This document shows, piece by piece, positions 18,085 to 26,074 of a stretch of 64,000 bases of DNA. Source of the stretch: Neptunomonas marina (lineage in GTDB: Bacteria > Pseudomonadota > Gammaproteobacteria > Pseudomonadales > Balneatricaceae); the NCBI RefSeq assembly GCF_004005935.1, contig NZ_SACQ01000004.1:124001-188000 (forward strand), in the 5' to 3' direction. Numbering within the stretch: the first letter of the stretch is position 1; each line of letters opens with the position of its first letter. The position numbers and the translations under genes were made by a program. The notes beneath the pieces were generated by a model. The model ran no database searches, was not told the DNA's origin, and worked only from the letters and a program-made list of their open reading frames with translations.

Positions 18085-19013
18085 TCTTTTGCCCCTGCAG
18101 TTGTGTCTGATTTAGCAACAGCGCTAGGGTTGCTCAAAGCCTTTACCAACGTTTCAAGGTTTAACTGCATCTCCCTGAAAACCATCTCTGCATCGTATTG
18201 ACCATGCGTCATATGGGAGAAGTGGTAGAGCTTAATGCCTGTCGCTTTTTCTATCGTTGTTACATAACGGTTGCCCATGTTCAGCTCGGTGAACATGATA
18301 TTGATATTGGCAGCCTTGATTCGATCAATAGTGCCCTGTAGCTGGCTGGCGCTCGGCTCAACGCCATGAGCCGGTTCGATCACGGTATCTATCCCAATAC
18401 CGAACTCTTGCAGAAAATAGCCGTAGGCATTGTGAGTACTAGCAATCTTGACGCCTTTCAAATCAGTGTTTAGCAACGCTTTGGAGTACTGGTGTTTTAG
18501 CTTACGCAGTTTGCGAGCATAGATGACCGCATTCTGTTTAAAGAAAGCGGCATTGGCGTTATCTAAATCACCCAGTTTCTCGGCAATCGTATAAATTTGT
18601 CGAATAGCGGAATTAATCGAAACAAAGGTGTGAGGATTCCATGCTTGCTGGCTGTTTGCCGCAGCGAGCAGGGGGACATCTTGATTCGCATAAATAATAG
18701 TTAAAGGGTTCTTACGCCCTGTCAGCTGCGGACGCATAGATTCAACGGCTTTAACTGCAAACTCATCATGGCCTATGCCGTTTAGAACCAAAGCATCCAT
18801 CGTCATGAGACGTGTTAAATCAGCCGGTTGCAGTTCGTAGCTGTGAGGATTGAATCCTGCATCGACCAGCGGAACAATATCTGCCCTATCTTTGACGATA
18901 TTGGCAACATAGCTGTAATACGGGTGAAGTGTGATGCCTACCTTAAGGCGATCTGTTGCAGAGCTAATAGCAGAAGCGCATAGCAACAGTATAAAGCAGC
19001 TGAATCTAAGCAC
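18081..19013 (-). CDS. Metal-binding ABC substrate-binding protein (FpvC/TroA-like)
   Basis: A periplasmic binding protein of 310 residues with a signal peptide cleaved near SSAT|DR. The cluster 9 metal site is visible as His57 (FNPHSYE), His128 (WNPHTFV) and His194 (STHNAYGYF), with an acidic fourth ligand later on, possibly in the FTELNM segment near 241-246. The His-rich loop typical of zinc ZnuA proteins is absent. The long central helix, which runs past AEKLGDLDNANAAFFKQNA, fits the family. By order and context it matches FpvC, a ferrous-iron binding protein. The metal is inferred from Fur control and neighbours. Confidence 0.88.
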   Translation of the reverse strand: MLRFSCFILLLCASAISSATDRLKVGITLHPYYSYVANIVKDRADIVPLVDAGFNPHSYELQPADLTRLMTMDALVLNGIGHDEFAVKAVESMRPQLTGRKNPLTIIYANQDVPLLAAANSQQAWNPHTFVSINSAIRQIYTIAEKLGDLDNANAAFFKQNAVIYARKLRKLKHQYSKALLNTDLKGVKIASTHNAYGYFLQEFGIGIDTVIEPAHGVEPSASQLQGTIDRIKAANINIMFTELNMGNRYVTTIEKATGIKLYHFSHMTHGQYDAEMVFREMQLNLETLVKALSNPSAVAKSDTTAGAKE

Positions 19014-19500
19014 GGGGTTTATCTTTAATCCAATCTAAGTTCTGATGACAATCTGTTACTGGAGCTGTGTCGGTACTCCAATAGATATGGGGTTCACCGT
19101 CTAGCAGCAGCATAAAGTGCGGGCTTCCCTCTTGTTGGGATACGCCTAGATAGCAGTCGTGCTCAACCTTATCCCAGACGTACTGGCTGATGACCCCCGG
19201 TGTTTTCGCGAACGGAGGAAGCTCCCAACGCTGTAACTCGGTAATACTTGGGTAGTTTGTACCCTCAGCTGAAAACTGGATTTCATCGGCTGCATTACGT
19301 AGATCTGTCAGCACTCGCTTCGCCTCGATAGAGAGGCCGATATGTTGTACCTGCGCTGCAGGCGCCGCACGGTTGAGTTTGATACCTATAAAGGCCAGTA
19401 TCACCATCAAGACAATAGTCAGCGTTACCCAGAGGGTTTCACGCCCGCCGTTGTCAGGCGCGATAACCTCGATGGTCAGCTGTGGTGAATTAGAGCTCAC
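19006..19500 (-). CDS. DUF6162-like inner-membrane protein (FpvK-like position)
   Basis: A protein of about 164 residues with one membrane helix (ETLWVTLTIVLMVILAFIGI) near the N terminus and a periplasmic domain with two cysteines (HDCYLGV and TDCHQNL) that may pair. The probable start is the GTG at 19500, which overlaps the upstream gene by 11 bases and has GAGG nine bases before it. An ATG at 19527 is the alternative. Function is unknown. Proteins of this kind sit upstream of metal ABC genes, and in Pseudomonas the corresponding place is held by FpvK, part of the ferripyoverdine reduction complex. The DUF assignment is from memory. Confidence 0.7.
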   Translation of the reverse strand: MSSNSPQLTIEVIAPDNGGRETLWVTLTIVLMVILAFIGIKLNRAAPAAQVQHIGLSIEAKRVLTDLRNAADEIQFSAEGTNYPSITELQRWELPPFAKTPGVISQYVWDKVEHDCYLGVSQQEGSPHFMLLLDGEPHIYWSTDTAPVTDCHQNLDWIKDKPRA

Positions 19501-19777
19501 CGTAGTCAACCTCGACCGGGAATTCATGGCCAGAATCGTAATGGATGTAATATTCGCCCTCTGGCTTCTTGAAGCTAACCCGCGAAAACTTATCAGCCAC
19601 CTGAACAGCAAGCACTTCGTCTTCGTAGGTGATCAGTTGCACTTTTTTCCCAATGGCTTTACTACCATCGCTAAAGCCGACTTCACAGAGGATTTGATCA
19701 CCATCCAGTTCACAGGTCATGACTGGGTAATGAGCCCACACAGGCAGGCTCACTAGCATGAGTAGCAAAAAACGCAT
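19490..19777 (-). CDS. Small secreted protein with predicted N-terminal His
   Basis: A protein of 95 residues, not recognised. The signal peptide MRFLLLMLVSLPVWA would be cleaved before His16, so the mature chain of about 80 residues starts HYPVMTCEL. Two cysteines are close together (MTCEL and ILCEV), and the rest looks like a small beta-rich domain with FPVEVDYG at the end. The ATG at 19777 overlaps the DUF4198 stop (TGATG). In the Fpv-like layout it lies where FpvJ-type accessory proteins occur. A free N-terminal His beside cysteines would suit metal binding. This is inference. Confidence 0.75.
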   Translation of the reverse strand: MRFLLLMLVSLPVWAHYPVMTCELDGDQILCEVGFSDGSKAIGKKVQLITYEDEVLAVQVADKFSRVSFKKPEGEYYIHYDSGHEFPVEVDYGEL

Positions 19778-20625
19778 CACTCGGGCTGGACCTCAAATGT
19801 CATGTACAGCGATGCATAATTTTCATCAGCCAGTTTGGACTCAGCCGGTGCGGTGTGGTTGGCATAAAACACCCAAGGTCCAGCTTGTTCAGGTGTAAAA
19901 CGGATCTTCCCTTCAGCGTCGGCCTTGAATTCCAGAACACCGCGCTCGTCGCGATATTTGGTTCCGCCTGGGGTCACTTCGACTTTAGCGCCTTCCGTCG
20001 GTTGGCCATCCATCAGCACAGTCACTTCGACTTCATCACCTTGAACAATGTCATTGGGGTGTACATTCAGTTTAATTTCTAGCCCTTTTCCTTTTGGCTC
20101 AACCTGATCATTCGTTGGCTTGTTGTTAGTGACGAAGGTCATGCTCGTCATTGAGATCAAGTACGTTTTAACGTCACGAGCATTTTTTGGCAGCTGTTGC
20201 GCTGCCGTCACCTTATCTGCTCTCATGCGCTTTACGGTGTCTCTCTTACCTGCTTTGTATTCAGTAAAGTAGTAAGGCGGACGCTTACCCTCGATACGGT
20301 AAGTACCGTCTTGGGTAAGTTGTAGGTCAAAAACACTTCTACGGTGGCCTTTGAAGTAACTGCCCACACCTTGTTTATCACCATCAGGCAGGTGGATAGA
20401 TACTGTATGAAGAGGCAGGCCCTTATCGTAGTTAAAGTAAGTGTGAGACGCAGTTACATCAAAGGTGACCCACTCAGGTCTTTCACTTGATACAACAAAC
20501 TCATGTGGCAGTACCCATACAGGGTGAGCGTTGGTGTAAGTACTGACACTGGCAAGCAACAATGACCCAAGCGTTAATGATTTTTTTAGCGTAGATGAAA
20601 CAGACAACAAGCTAGAACGGCGCAT
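19777..20625 (-). CDS. DUF4198 periplasmic protein (NikK-like fold)
   Basis: A protein of 282 residues with a signal peptide ending STYTNA|H (residue 33), so the mature protein would begin HPVWVLPHEF, a start typical of DUF4198 proteins, which are found with nickel, cobalt and iron uptake genes. The C-terminal part (about 185-275) is an Ig-like domain with GDEVEVTVLMDGQPTEGAKV and AGPWVFYANH. It is third in the operon, three bases after DUF2271. It probably binds or presents metal or siderophore in the periplasm. The exact role is unknown. Confidence 0.85.
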   Translation of the reverse strand: MRRSSLLSVSSTLKKSLTLGSLLLASVSTYTNAHPVWVLPHEFVVSSERPEWVTFDVTASHTYFNYDKGLPLHTVSIHLPDGDKQGVGSYFKGHRRSVFDLQLTQDGTYRIEGKRPPYYFTEYKAGKRDTVKRMRADKVTAAQQLPKNARDVKTYLISMTSMTFVTNNKPTNDQVEPKGKGLEIKLNVHPNDIVQGDEVEVTVLMDGQPTEGAKVEVTPGGTKYRDERGVLEFKADAEGKIRFTPEQAGPWVFYANHTAPAESKLADENYASLYMTFEVQPE

Positions 20626-20627
20626 TC

Positions 20628-21122
20628 TTAGTCTCCAAGACGAATGTTAATGGGGCCAATTTCCTTACCTGCTTCCAGCTCGAAAGACTGTGGCAGAGGA
20701 TTTGAAAGATCAATGGGTTGCTTTAATAGCGTGCGGTTGCCGTGTTCGCGAACGGCCTCAATGTACAAGGCATACTTCCCTCCGGACTCTAGTAGCTCCT
20801 TAGGAAAGGTATATTTGTGGGTGTAGGTACCGGGTGGCTTAGTGGCGCTGGTAATAGCGTCAATATCCTCTTGGTAGCGGCCTGATTTGCGCCACCAACG
20901 GCGTAAATCCTTGAGCCACTTTTTATCCTCGTACCATACTTCAAACGTACGTATCGCCTGTTTTTGTCCGCGTTTTTCAAGCCATATGGCAACATAGGGA
21001 CGCTGCTTTGGACCATCTGAAAACTCGGGCACAGAGAAGCTCACAACCACGTCGCTCGCCGGCGCTAGCGGCGCTGCCAACATCATAAGAAACGCCACCA
21101 CACTGATACTTTTTTGTCTCAT
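20628..21122 (-). CDS. DUF2271 periplasmic protein, predicted flavinylated
   Basis: A protein of 164 residues with a signal peptide (cleavage about 22) and a domain rich in Trp and charged residues (KKWLKDLRRWWRKSG at 67-81). It contains DAITSAT at 88-94, which fits the Dxx(S/T)(G)AT motif where ApbE attaches FMN to a threonine (here Thr94). DUF2271 has been reported as an ApbE substrate linked to iron uptake gene clusters. No apbE gene is in the window, so an unlinked ApbE would be needed. It follows the PepSY gene by four bases, consistent with electron transfer from the membrane protein to a periplasmic flavin. Confidence 0.85.
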   Translation of the reverse strand: MRQKSISVVAFLMMLAAPLAPASDVVVSFSVPEFSDGPKQRPYVAIWLEKRGQKQAIRTFEVWYEDKKWLKDLRRWWRKSGRYQEDIDAITSATKPPGTYTHKYTFPKELLESGGKYALYIEAVREHGNRTLLKQPIDLSNPLPQSFELEAGKEIGPINIRLGD

Positions 21123-21126
21123 TGCT

Positions 21127-21762
21127 TTACACCAATACCGTGAAATAAAACGCTGCCATCAACGCGCAGCCGCCCCCGCTCAACATAAATAGACGGGCGC
21201 GTTTGCGGCGCTGACCAAGCACCAACCAAAAACCGCTGAGCGTAAACACCAGCAACATGAGAACTGAGAGGTCGATAAAGAGGCTCCATATCGGGCCGCT
21301 GTAGCGTCCCATATGCAGATCGTTAAGCGCGGCGACCACGCCAAACTGGCTATGCTCTAACAACACAGCACCGCTGTGCACATCAACCTCTGCGATGCTC
21401 ATACCACCGGGTCTGCGAACATCAACCACCAGCCATTGCTCTTCACCATCCCAGTCATAACCCACTTGGTGGCCGTAAAACTGGTGCTCGTCGCGTAACC
21501 AGCGCCTCACATCTGCCGCGGCATCTAGCGGCTCGCTTTGCCAATTTTGTTGGACAAGCCGATCAGGCAACTGCAGTTCGCGCTGAGCAGGCTGTGTTTT
21601 ACCTTCAAACCAATCGCGATGATTCAGAGTAAGCCCTGTGATGGTGAAGAAGAGCATCACAACCAGCATGAACATGGAGGTATAAAGGTGAATAACGCGG
21701 GCTAACCGCGCACTGGTTCCTTTGCGAGCAGCGGCAGCCGAACGCGAATTACGGTGTGTCAT
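21127..21762 (-). CDS. PepSY-type membrane protein, probable reductase component (FpvG-like)
   Basis: An inner-membrane protein of 211 residues. It has a helix at about 24-46, a periplasmic PepSY-like domain of about 105 residues (GGMSIAEVDVHSGAVLLEH), then two helices near 158-182 and 190-208. Histidines at the membrane face (RVIHLYTS, LTLNHRDW, LNDLHMGRYSG) are of the type that bind haem in PepSY-associated transmembrane reductases. It heads the nine-gene operon behind a Fur-like site. The likely job is to pass electrons to the periplasm for ferric siderophore reduction, as FpvG does. Haem binding is inferred. Confidence 0.85.
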   Translation of the reverse strand: MTHRNSRSAAAARKGTSARLARVIHLYTSMFMLVVMLFFTITGLTLNHRDWFEGKTQPAQRELQLPDRLVQQNWQSEPLDAAADVRRWLRDEHQFYGHQVGYDWDGEEQWLVVDVRRPGGMSIAEVDVHSGAVLLEHSQFGVVAALNDLHMGRYSGPIWSLFIDLSVLMLLVFTLSGFWLVLGQRRKRARLFMLSGGGCALMAAFYFTVLV

Positions 21763-21780
21763 CGATACGAACTAATTATT

Positions 21781-21799
21781 AATAATTATTCTCATTATC
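21781..21799. promoter_or_regulatory. Fur-box-like site at the PepSY operon promoter
   Basis: AATAATTATTCTCATTATC matches the Fur consensus at 15 of 19 positions by hand count, with an intact TCATTATC end. It begins 18 bases upstream of the PepSY start, where Fur binding would block transcription of the minus-strand operon. Confidence 0.7.
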
Positions 21800-21883
21800 A
21801 ATAAAGACACGCGAGTTACTTTCGGTTTTACAACTTTTACATACGCACCCAACAGATGAGCAGCAACCAAAATAAATACAAAT

Positions 21884-21902
21884 GATAATAAAAGTCATTT
21901 TC
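21884..21902. promoter_or_regulatory. Fur-box-like site upstream of response regulator
   Basis: GATAATAAAAGTCATTTTC matches the Fur consensus at 15 of 19 positions by hand count. It lies 66 bases before the response regulator start, in the same 206-base divergent gap as the site at 21781, so both directions could be under iron control. Confidence 0.55.
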
Positions 21903-21968
21903 ATATTTGTTAATATTATTTAACATAGCACTCCTGTTTTAGCCCCTCAGGAGTATTGGAAGCTATCC

Positions 21969-22682
21969 ATGAATGCCGCTGTTATCCCCGCTATCGAATC
22001 ACCCCGAATATTGGTGATTGAAGATGACCCAACCCTCAGTGCCCTGGTACGTGAACAGCTTGACCACCATGGTTTCTGCACGACGCAAGCATTTGACGGA
22101 CTAAGCGGTCTGCAAGAGGCACTGAAAGAGCCCTACCACCTTATTCTGCTCGATGTGCTGCTCCCAAAAATGGACGGCTTTGAGGTCCTTAGTAAGTTGC
22201 GTCAGCACACCGATACACCCGTAGTAATGCTCAGTGCTCGTGGTGCCGAAGAGGATAGAATTTGCGGGTTTCGCAGTGGCGCTGACGACTACCTGCCCAA
22301 GCCCTTTAACGTCACAGAGCTGTTACTTCGCATCAACGCGATTATGCGCCGCAGCCATGAAGCTCAACCGCAGAAAAGGTCTAATAAGTTAACGGTAGGA
22401 GACGGTTTAGCGCTCTTTGCTCGCGAGCAAGTAGCGATGCTGCAGAGTGAACCGATGCCACTCACTGCCATGGAGTTTCGGCTGCTATGGTTGCTCGCCG
22501 AGCAACAGGGCGAAACCCTATCAAAGCCATATTTATATCAGACGCTAATGGATCGGCCCTATAGCCGTTATGACCGCAGCTTAGATATGCATATCAGTAA
22601 ACTACGCCGCAAACTGCAAGATGCTGGCTTTGATAGTGCGCGTCTGGTGACGCGTCATGGTAAGGGCTATAGCCTGACATGA
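21969..22682 (+). CDS. OmpR-family response regulator (iron module B)
   Basis: A regulator of 237 residues. The receiver domain has IEDD at 17-20, phosphoacceptor Asp62 (LLDVLLPKMDG) and Lys111 (PKPF). The winged-helix domain ends RLVTRHGKGYSLT. It diverges from the PepSY/ABC operon and is followed, with an overlap of four bases (ATGA), by its sensor kinase and then by a TonB-dependent receptor. Likely targets are that receptor and the divergent operon. The stimulus is unknown. Confidence 0.92.
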   Translation: MNAAVIPAIESPRILVIEDDPTLSALVREQLDHHGFCTTQAFDGLSGLQEALKEPYHLILLDVLLPKMDGFEVLSKLRQHTDTPVVMLSARGAEEDRICGFRSGADDYLPKPFNVTELLLRINAIMRRSHEAQPQKRSNKLTVGDGLALFAREQVAMLQSEPMPLTAMEFRLLWLLAEQQGETLSKPYLYQTLMDRPYSRYDRSLDMHISKLRRKLQDAGFDSARLVTRHGKGYSLT

Positions 22683-24031
22683 ATCACAAACTCTTCTGGA
22701 AGCTCTGCATCTCCTTAGGGATGGGGTGCATGGCGCTGGTTTATCTGATTGCAGAATTAAGCCTACATGTTGAGCGCAAAATGAGCCTCATAGCGCCTGA
22801 ATACAAGGCCGAAATACGCGCCTACCAGCAACAAGCAAAAGCGTATCTGAATGACGAAGAAGCGCTATTTAACTGGCTAACCAATCTACAAACTGAAGAG
22901 CAAACCTTTGCGACCGTCATATCGATCCAACACTCCTCCATTGGCGGGCGCATCGATAACAACGAGATCGCTATCCAAGCAGGTCGCAATCTCGATTATG
23001 CGATCCACCTCTACCACGACAACCCGACCATTCACCTGCCTCTCGATAGCAACGGAACAGTGTTCCTGTTTCGGCTTCCCGATAGAATGATGCCGGGTGA
23101 GCTTTGGCCAGCAGTGCACCTTGGTATGCATCTGGCCCTGCCGATGATCATTATGATGATCTTCAGTGTGCTGCTGTATCGCCATGTGATGGCTCCCATT
23201 CGCCAGCTAGAGCACGCCACTCAGCGTTTCTCAGCGGGAGATTATGCCACTCGCCTGACGCCAGAGATGCGCGGCCGCGATGATGAGTTAGGCCGGCTCG
23301 CCACAACGTTTGATCAGATGGCCAGCCGCGTGGGCGAGCTCATTCAAAGCCAACGCCATCTTATTCACGACCTATCGCATGAGCTACGCACGCCGCTACA
23401 GCGCCTAGAGCTATGCTTGCCAACCTTACCTGCGCAGCATGAATCACGCGTACGCCACGAAGTTGAACTGATGCGTAAACTTACCGAGGACACATTGACC
23501 CTCGCGTGGATGCAGAATGAAACGCGCAGCTCGTTGGGGGATCACCTCGACCTCTGCACTCTGATTGAAGTGATCGCAGATGACTGCTGTTTCGAGTTTC
23601 CAAACCATGAGCTCTCACTGCAGCTGCCACGCGCACTCTGCCTGCAACACACCAGTGAACGGGCTTTGAGCCAAGCGATCGAGAACATTTTACGCAACGC
23701 ATTGCGCTACACCCCTGTGGGTAAACGCGTCAGCGTGACACTCCATCACCATTTAGCCCATTGTGAACTAATGATTGCCGATCAAGGCCCCGGTGTGCCG
23801 GATGACTTGCTCGGGCAGATCTTCGCCCCCTTCTTCCGAGTCGATAAAGCCCGCGGCCGCTCAGCAGGAGGTTTTGGCTTAGGGCTTGCATTGGCCAAGC
23901 GACATATCGAGTCAGTGGGCGGCACGATCACAGCATACAATGCCGCTAGTGGCGGCTTGACTGTCGGTATCGAGCTACCCATCAGCAACACAAGTTGTAA
24001 AACATGTAAATCTACTGCACCAAATCAATAG
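22679..24031 (+). CDS. Sensor histidine kinase (iron module B)
   Basis: A kinase of 450 residues with all usual parts: a helix at about 6-26, a periplasmic sensor region of about 115 residues, a second helix near 148-168, a HAMP linker (PIRQLEHATQRFSAGDYATR), the phosphoacceptor His234 in HDLSHELRTPL, the N-box NILRNALRYT, the G1 box DQGPGVPDD, and GGFGLGLALAKRH. Partner of the regulator just upstream, with which it shares an ATGA overlap. The sensor region has several acidic residues and histidines (DYAIHLYHDNPTIH) but no recognised ligand motif. Confidence 0.93.
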   Translation: MNHKLFWKLCISLGMGCMALVYLIAELSLHVERKMSLIAPEYKAEIRAYQQQAKAYLNDEEALFNWLTNLQTEEQTFATVISIQHSSIGGRIDNNEIAIQAGRNLDYAIHLYHDNPTIHLPLDSNGTVFLFRLPDRMMPGELWPAVHLGMHLALPMIIMMIFSVLLYRHVMAPIRQLEHATQRFSAGDYATRLTPEMRGRDDELGRLATTFDQMASRVGELIQSQRHLIHDLSHELRTPLQRLELCLPTLPAQHESRVRHEVELMRKLTEDTLTLAWMQNETRSSLGDHLDLCTLIEVIADDCCFEFPNHELSLQLPRALCLQHTSERALSQAIENILRNALRYTPVGKRVSVTLHHHLAHCELMIADQGPGVPDDLLGQIFAPFFRVDKARGRSAGGFGLGLALAKRHIESVGGTITAYNAASGGLTVGIELPISNTSCKTCKSTAPNQ

Positions 24032-24038
24032 AGTTATT

Positions 24039-24057
24039 GATAATCGTTACCATTATT
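24039..24057. promoter_or_regulatory. Fur-box-like site before TonB-dependent receptor
   Basis: GATAATCGTTACCATTATT matches the Fur consensus at 14 of 19 positions by hand count, with both hexamer halves GATAAT and CATTAT intact. It lies 30 bases upstream of the receptor start, so the receptor may have its own iron-controlled promoter besides read-through from the kinase gene. Confidence 0.65.
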
Positions 24058-24086
24058 AATAACCACTAAGATTTAAGAGAACAACC

Positions 24087-26015
24087 ATGACACTACCCAC
24101 GCATCAACGCCTACTTTACTTGGCTATTGCGACTGCCGTTGCATCTACTGCTCACGCGGACAGCAATGCCGTCAATGCCGAAAAGGTAACCGTCACTGGC
24201 AGCGCAAACCCTGCTGAACAGCAGGTCGAGCAAGTGACACTAGAGCGCTATCAAGCGACTGATCTAGAAGATATTTTCCGTCAGACACCTGAAGTTTCTG
24301 TGGGCGGTGGTTTTAGCACAGGACAGAAAGTGTACGTGCGTGGCGTTGAGGACATTAACCTAAACGTCTCTGTTGATGGTGCTCAGCAAGCCGGTTATAT
24401 GTTCCACCACCAAGGCCAGCTCAACATCGAGCCTGAGCTGATCAAGCGCGTTGAAGTTAATGCTGGTGCTGGCTTAGCTACAGATGGCCCCGGTGCGTTG
24501 GGCGGTGCTATTCGCTTCATTACGAAAGACCCAGAAGATCTGCTGCGTGATGGCGAAAAAGCAGGCATGTTGCTAAAAGCAGGCTACTACGACAACACTG
24601 GTGGTTACAAAGTGAGTGCCAATGCGTTTGGCCGTGTTAACGATAATATCTCTGTTCTAGCGGCACTCACCCGCCAAGACACGGATAACATTGTAGACGG
24701 ACGTGGCAACGAGCTAACGAACACAAAATCAGAGATCGATAGCGGCCTATTTAAAGTTGTTGGCCACATAAGCCCTGATCAAACTGTACGTTTGAGTCAT
24801 GAAATTCGTAACGACGATGGCCGCCGTAATGTGCGTCCGCACTTCATCAGCGCTGGCTGGAACCAAGACAACCAGCAACAGAACCGCCGTAAAACAACCA
24901 ACGTGCAGTATGAGTTAACGCCCAACAATCCAAACGTTAACGTACGCGCCAACGTCTACCACACCGATGCGTATATCACGCAGCAACCCGATGGCGAAGC
25001 AGAGTACGGAGCGGGCGTAGAGTCCTTCGGTTATGACCTACGCAACACTATGGATCTGGGCCAGCACCGCGTAACTGTGGGTACAGATTACCGCAACGAT
25101 ACCGGCTACTACATCAACCCAGAGGCTGACGGCCCACAGCTTGATGAAGAACTCGATGTGATCGGTGTATACGTGCAGGATGAGTTCGCACTCAACGCCA
25201 AAACAACGCTGCATGCAGGTGTACGCTACGACCACTACGATCTGGACGATAACATCGGTCAGAACTTCTCCCACAGTGGCTTTAGCCCGAATGTTGGCGT
25301 TGACTATGCCGTTAACGACGCACTGACACTGCGTGCCGGTTATGCACAAGCGTTGCGCGGTGCTAACGTTAAAGAAGCGTTCCTGCTGAACTTCGCTACG
25401 AATGACCCGAACCGTAAAGCAGAAGAAGCTGAAAACTTTGAAGTTGGCTTTGACTACCAGATGGATGCGGTAAGCTTCGGTTCTACTGCTTACGTTATGA
25501 GCATTGATAACGCTATCTCGCGTGTTTCTCGCAGCGTAGTTGGTAATGCAGGCGACGTTAAAGTGAAAGGTATCAGCGCATACCTTGGCTACCGCTTAGA
25601 TAATACTGAGTTCAACCTCGGCTACAGCCATAACCGCCCTGAACTGGATGGCGAGCCACTAGACGATGGCAACATGGGTATCGGTACATCTATTGGCGAT
25701 ACACTGACTGCATCTTTAACGCACGAAATGCCAGCACTGAACCTAGAACTGGGTTGGTCAACGGAGCTGGTTAAGCGCCTGACACGCCTCGATGCAGAGC
25801 GTGCTGAAAAGCCAGGCTACGGTGTGCATGATGTTTACGCTAAGTGGTTGCCAACAGGCAGCGAAGACCTATCGCTGACGCTAACGGTGAAGAACTTGTT
25901 TGATAAGCAGTACTTGAACCATGCAAGCTACGGCGTGTCGACAAGCTCGGGCGACATCATCGGTCTACCAGAGCCAGGCCGCGATATTCGCCTAACACTC
26001 GCAACTCGCTTTTAA
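24087..26015 (+). CDS. TonB-dependent outer-membrane receptor, probable iron compound uptake
   Basis: A receptor of 642 residues with a signal peptide (cleavage near AHA|DS, residue 24), a TonB-box-like EKVTVTG, a plug with DLEDIFRQTPEVSVGG, VYVRGVEDINLNVSVDGAQQ and GPGALGGAIRF, and a 22-strand barrel ending in Phe (LTLATRF). The barrel contains the family motif KNLFDKQYLNHASYG. It belongs to the group near FecA-like or haem/siderophore receptors, but no ligand-specific motif was found. Position after a Fur-like site and opposite the Fpv-like operon implies an iron chelate. Confidence 0.9.
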   Translation: MTLPTHQRLLYLAIATAVASTAHADSNAVNAEKVTVTGSANPAEQQVEQVTLERYQATDLEDIFRQTPEVSVGGGFSTGQKVYVRGVEDINLNVSVDGAQQAGYMFHHQGQLNIEPELIKRVEVNAGAGLATDGPGALGGAIRFITKDPEDLLRDGEKAGMLLKAGYYDNTGGYKVSANAFGRVNDNISVLAALTRQDTDNIVDGRGNELTNTKSEIDSGLFKVVGHISPDQTVRLSHEIRNDDGRRNVRPHFISAGWNQDNQQQNRRKTTNVQYELTPNNPNVNVRANVYHTDAYITQQPDGEAEYGAGVESFGYDLRNTMDLGQHRVTVGTDYRNDTGYYINPEADGPQLDEELDVIGVYVQDEFALNAKTTLHAGVRYDHYDLDDNIGQNFSHSGFSPNVGVDYAVNDALTLRAGYAQALRGANVKEAFLLNFATNDPNRKAEEAENFEVGFDYQMDAVSFGSTAYVMSIDNAISRVSRSVVGNAGDVKVKGISAYLGYRLDNTEFNLGYSHNRPELDGEPLDDGNMGIGTSIGDTLTASLTHEMPALNLELGWSTELVKRLTRLDAERAEKPGYGVHDVYAKWLPTGSEDLSLTLTVKNLFDKQYLNHASYGVSTSSGDIIGLPEPGRDIRLTLATRF

Positions 26016-26030
26016 GTAGGTCTGCAAAGA

Positions 26031-26058
26031 AGCCGCGCTCCCCTTCCGCGGCTTTTTT
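26031..26058 (+). terminator. Rho-independent terminator of the receptor gene
   Basis: AGCCGCG (26031-26037) pairs with CGCGGCT (26047-26053), followed by a T-run. It lies 15 bases after the receptor stop and shortly before the end of the convergent LysR gene. Confidence 0.85.
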
Positions 26059-26074
26059 GCTTTTATATTTTCGG

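Noticed and set aside
16517-19013. Zinc uptake system ZnuABC
   Set aside because: The binding protein lacks the His-rich loop of ZnuA, the sites nearby look like Fur boxes, and the reductase-like genes and second binding protein fit the Fpv-type iron layout better. Metal identity still needs an experiment.
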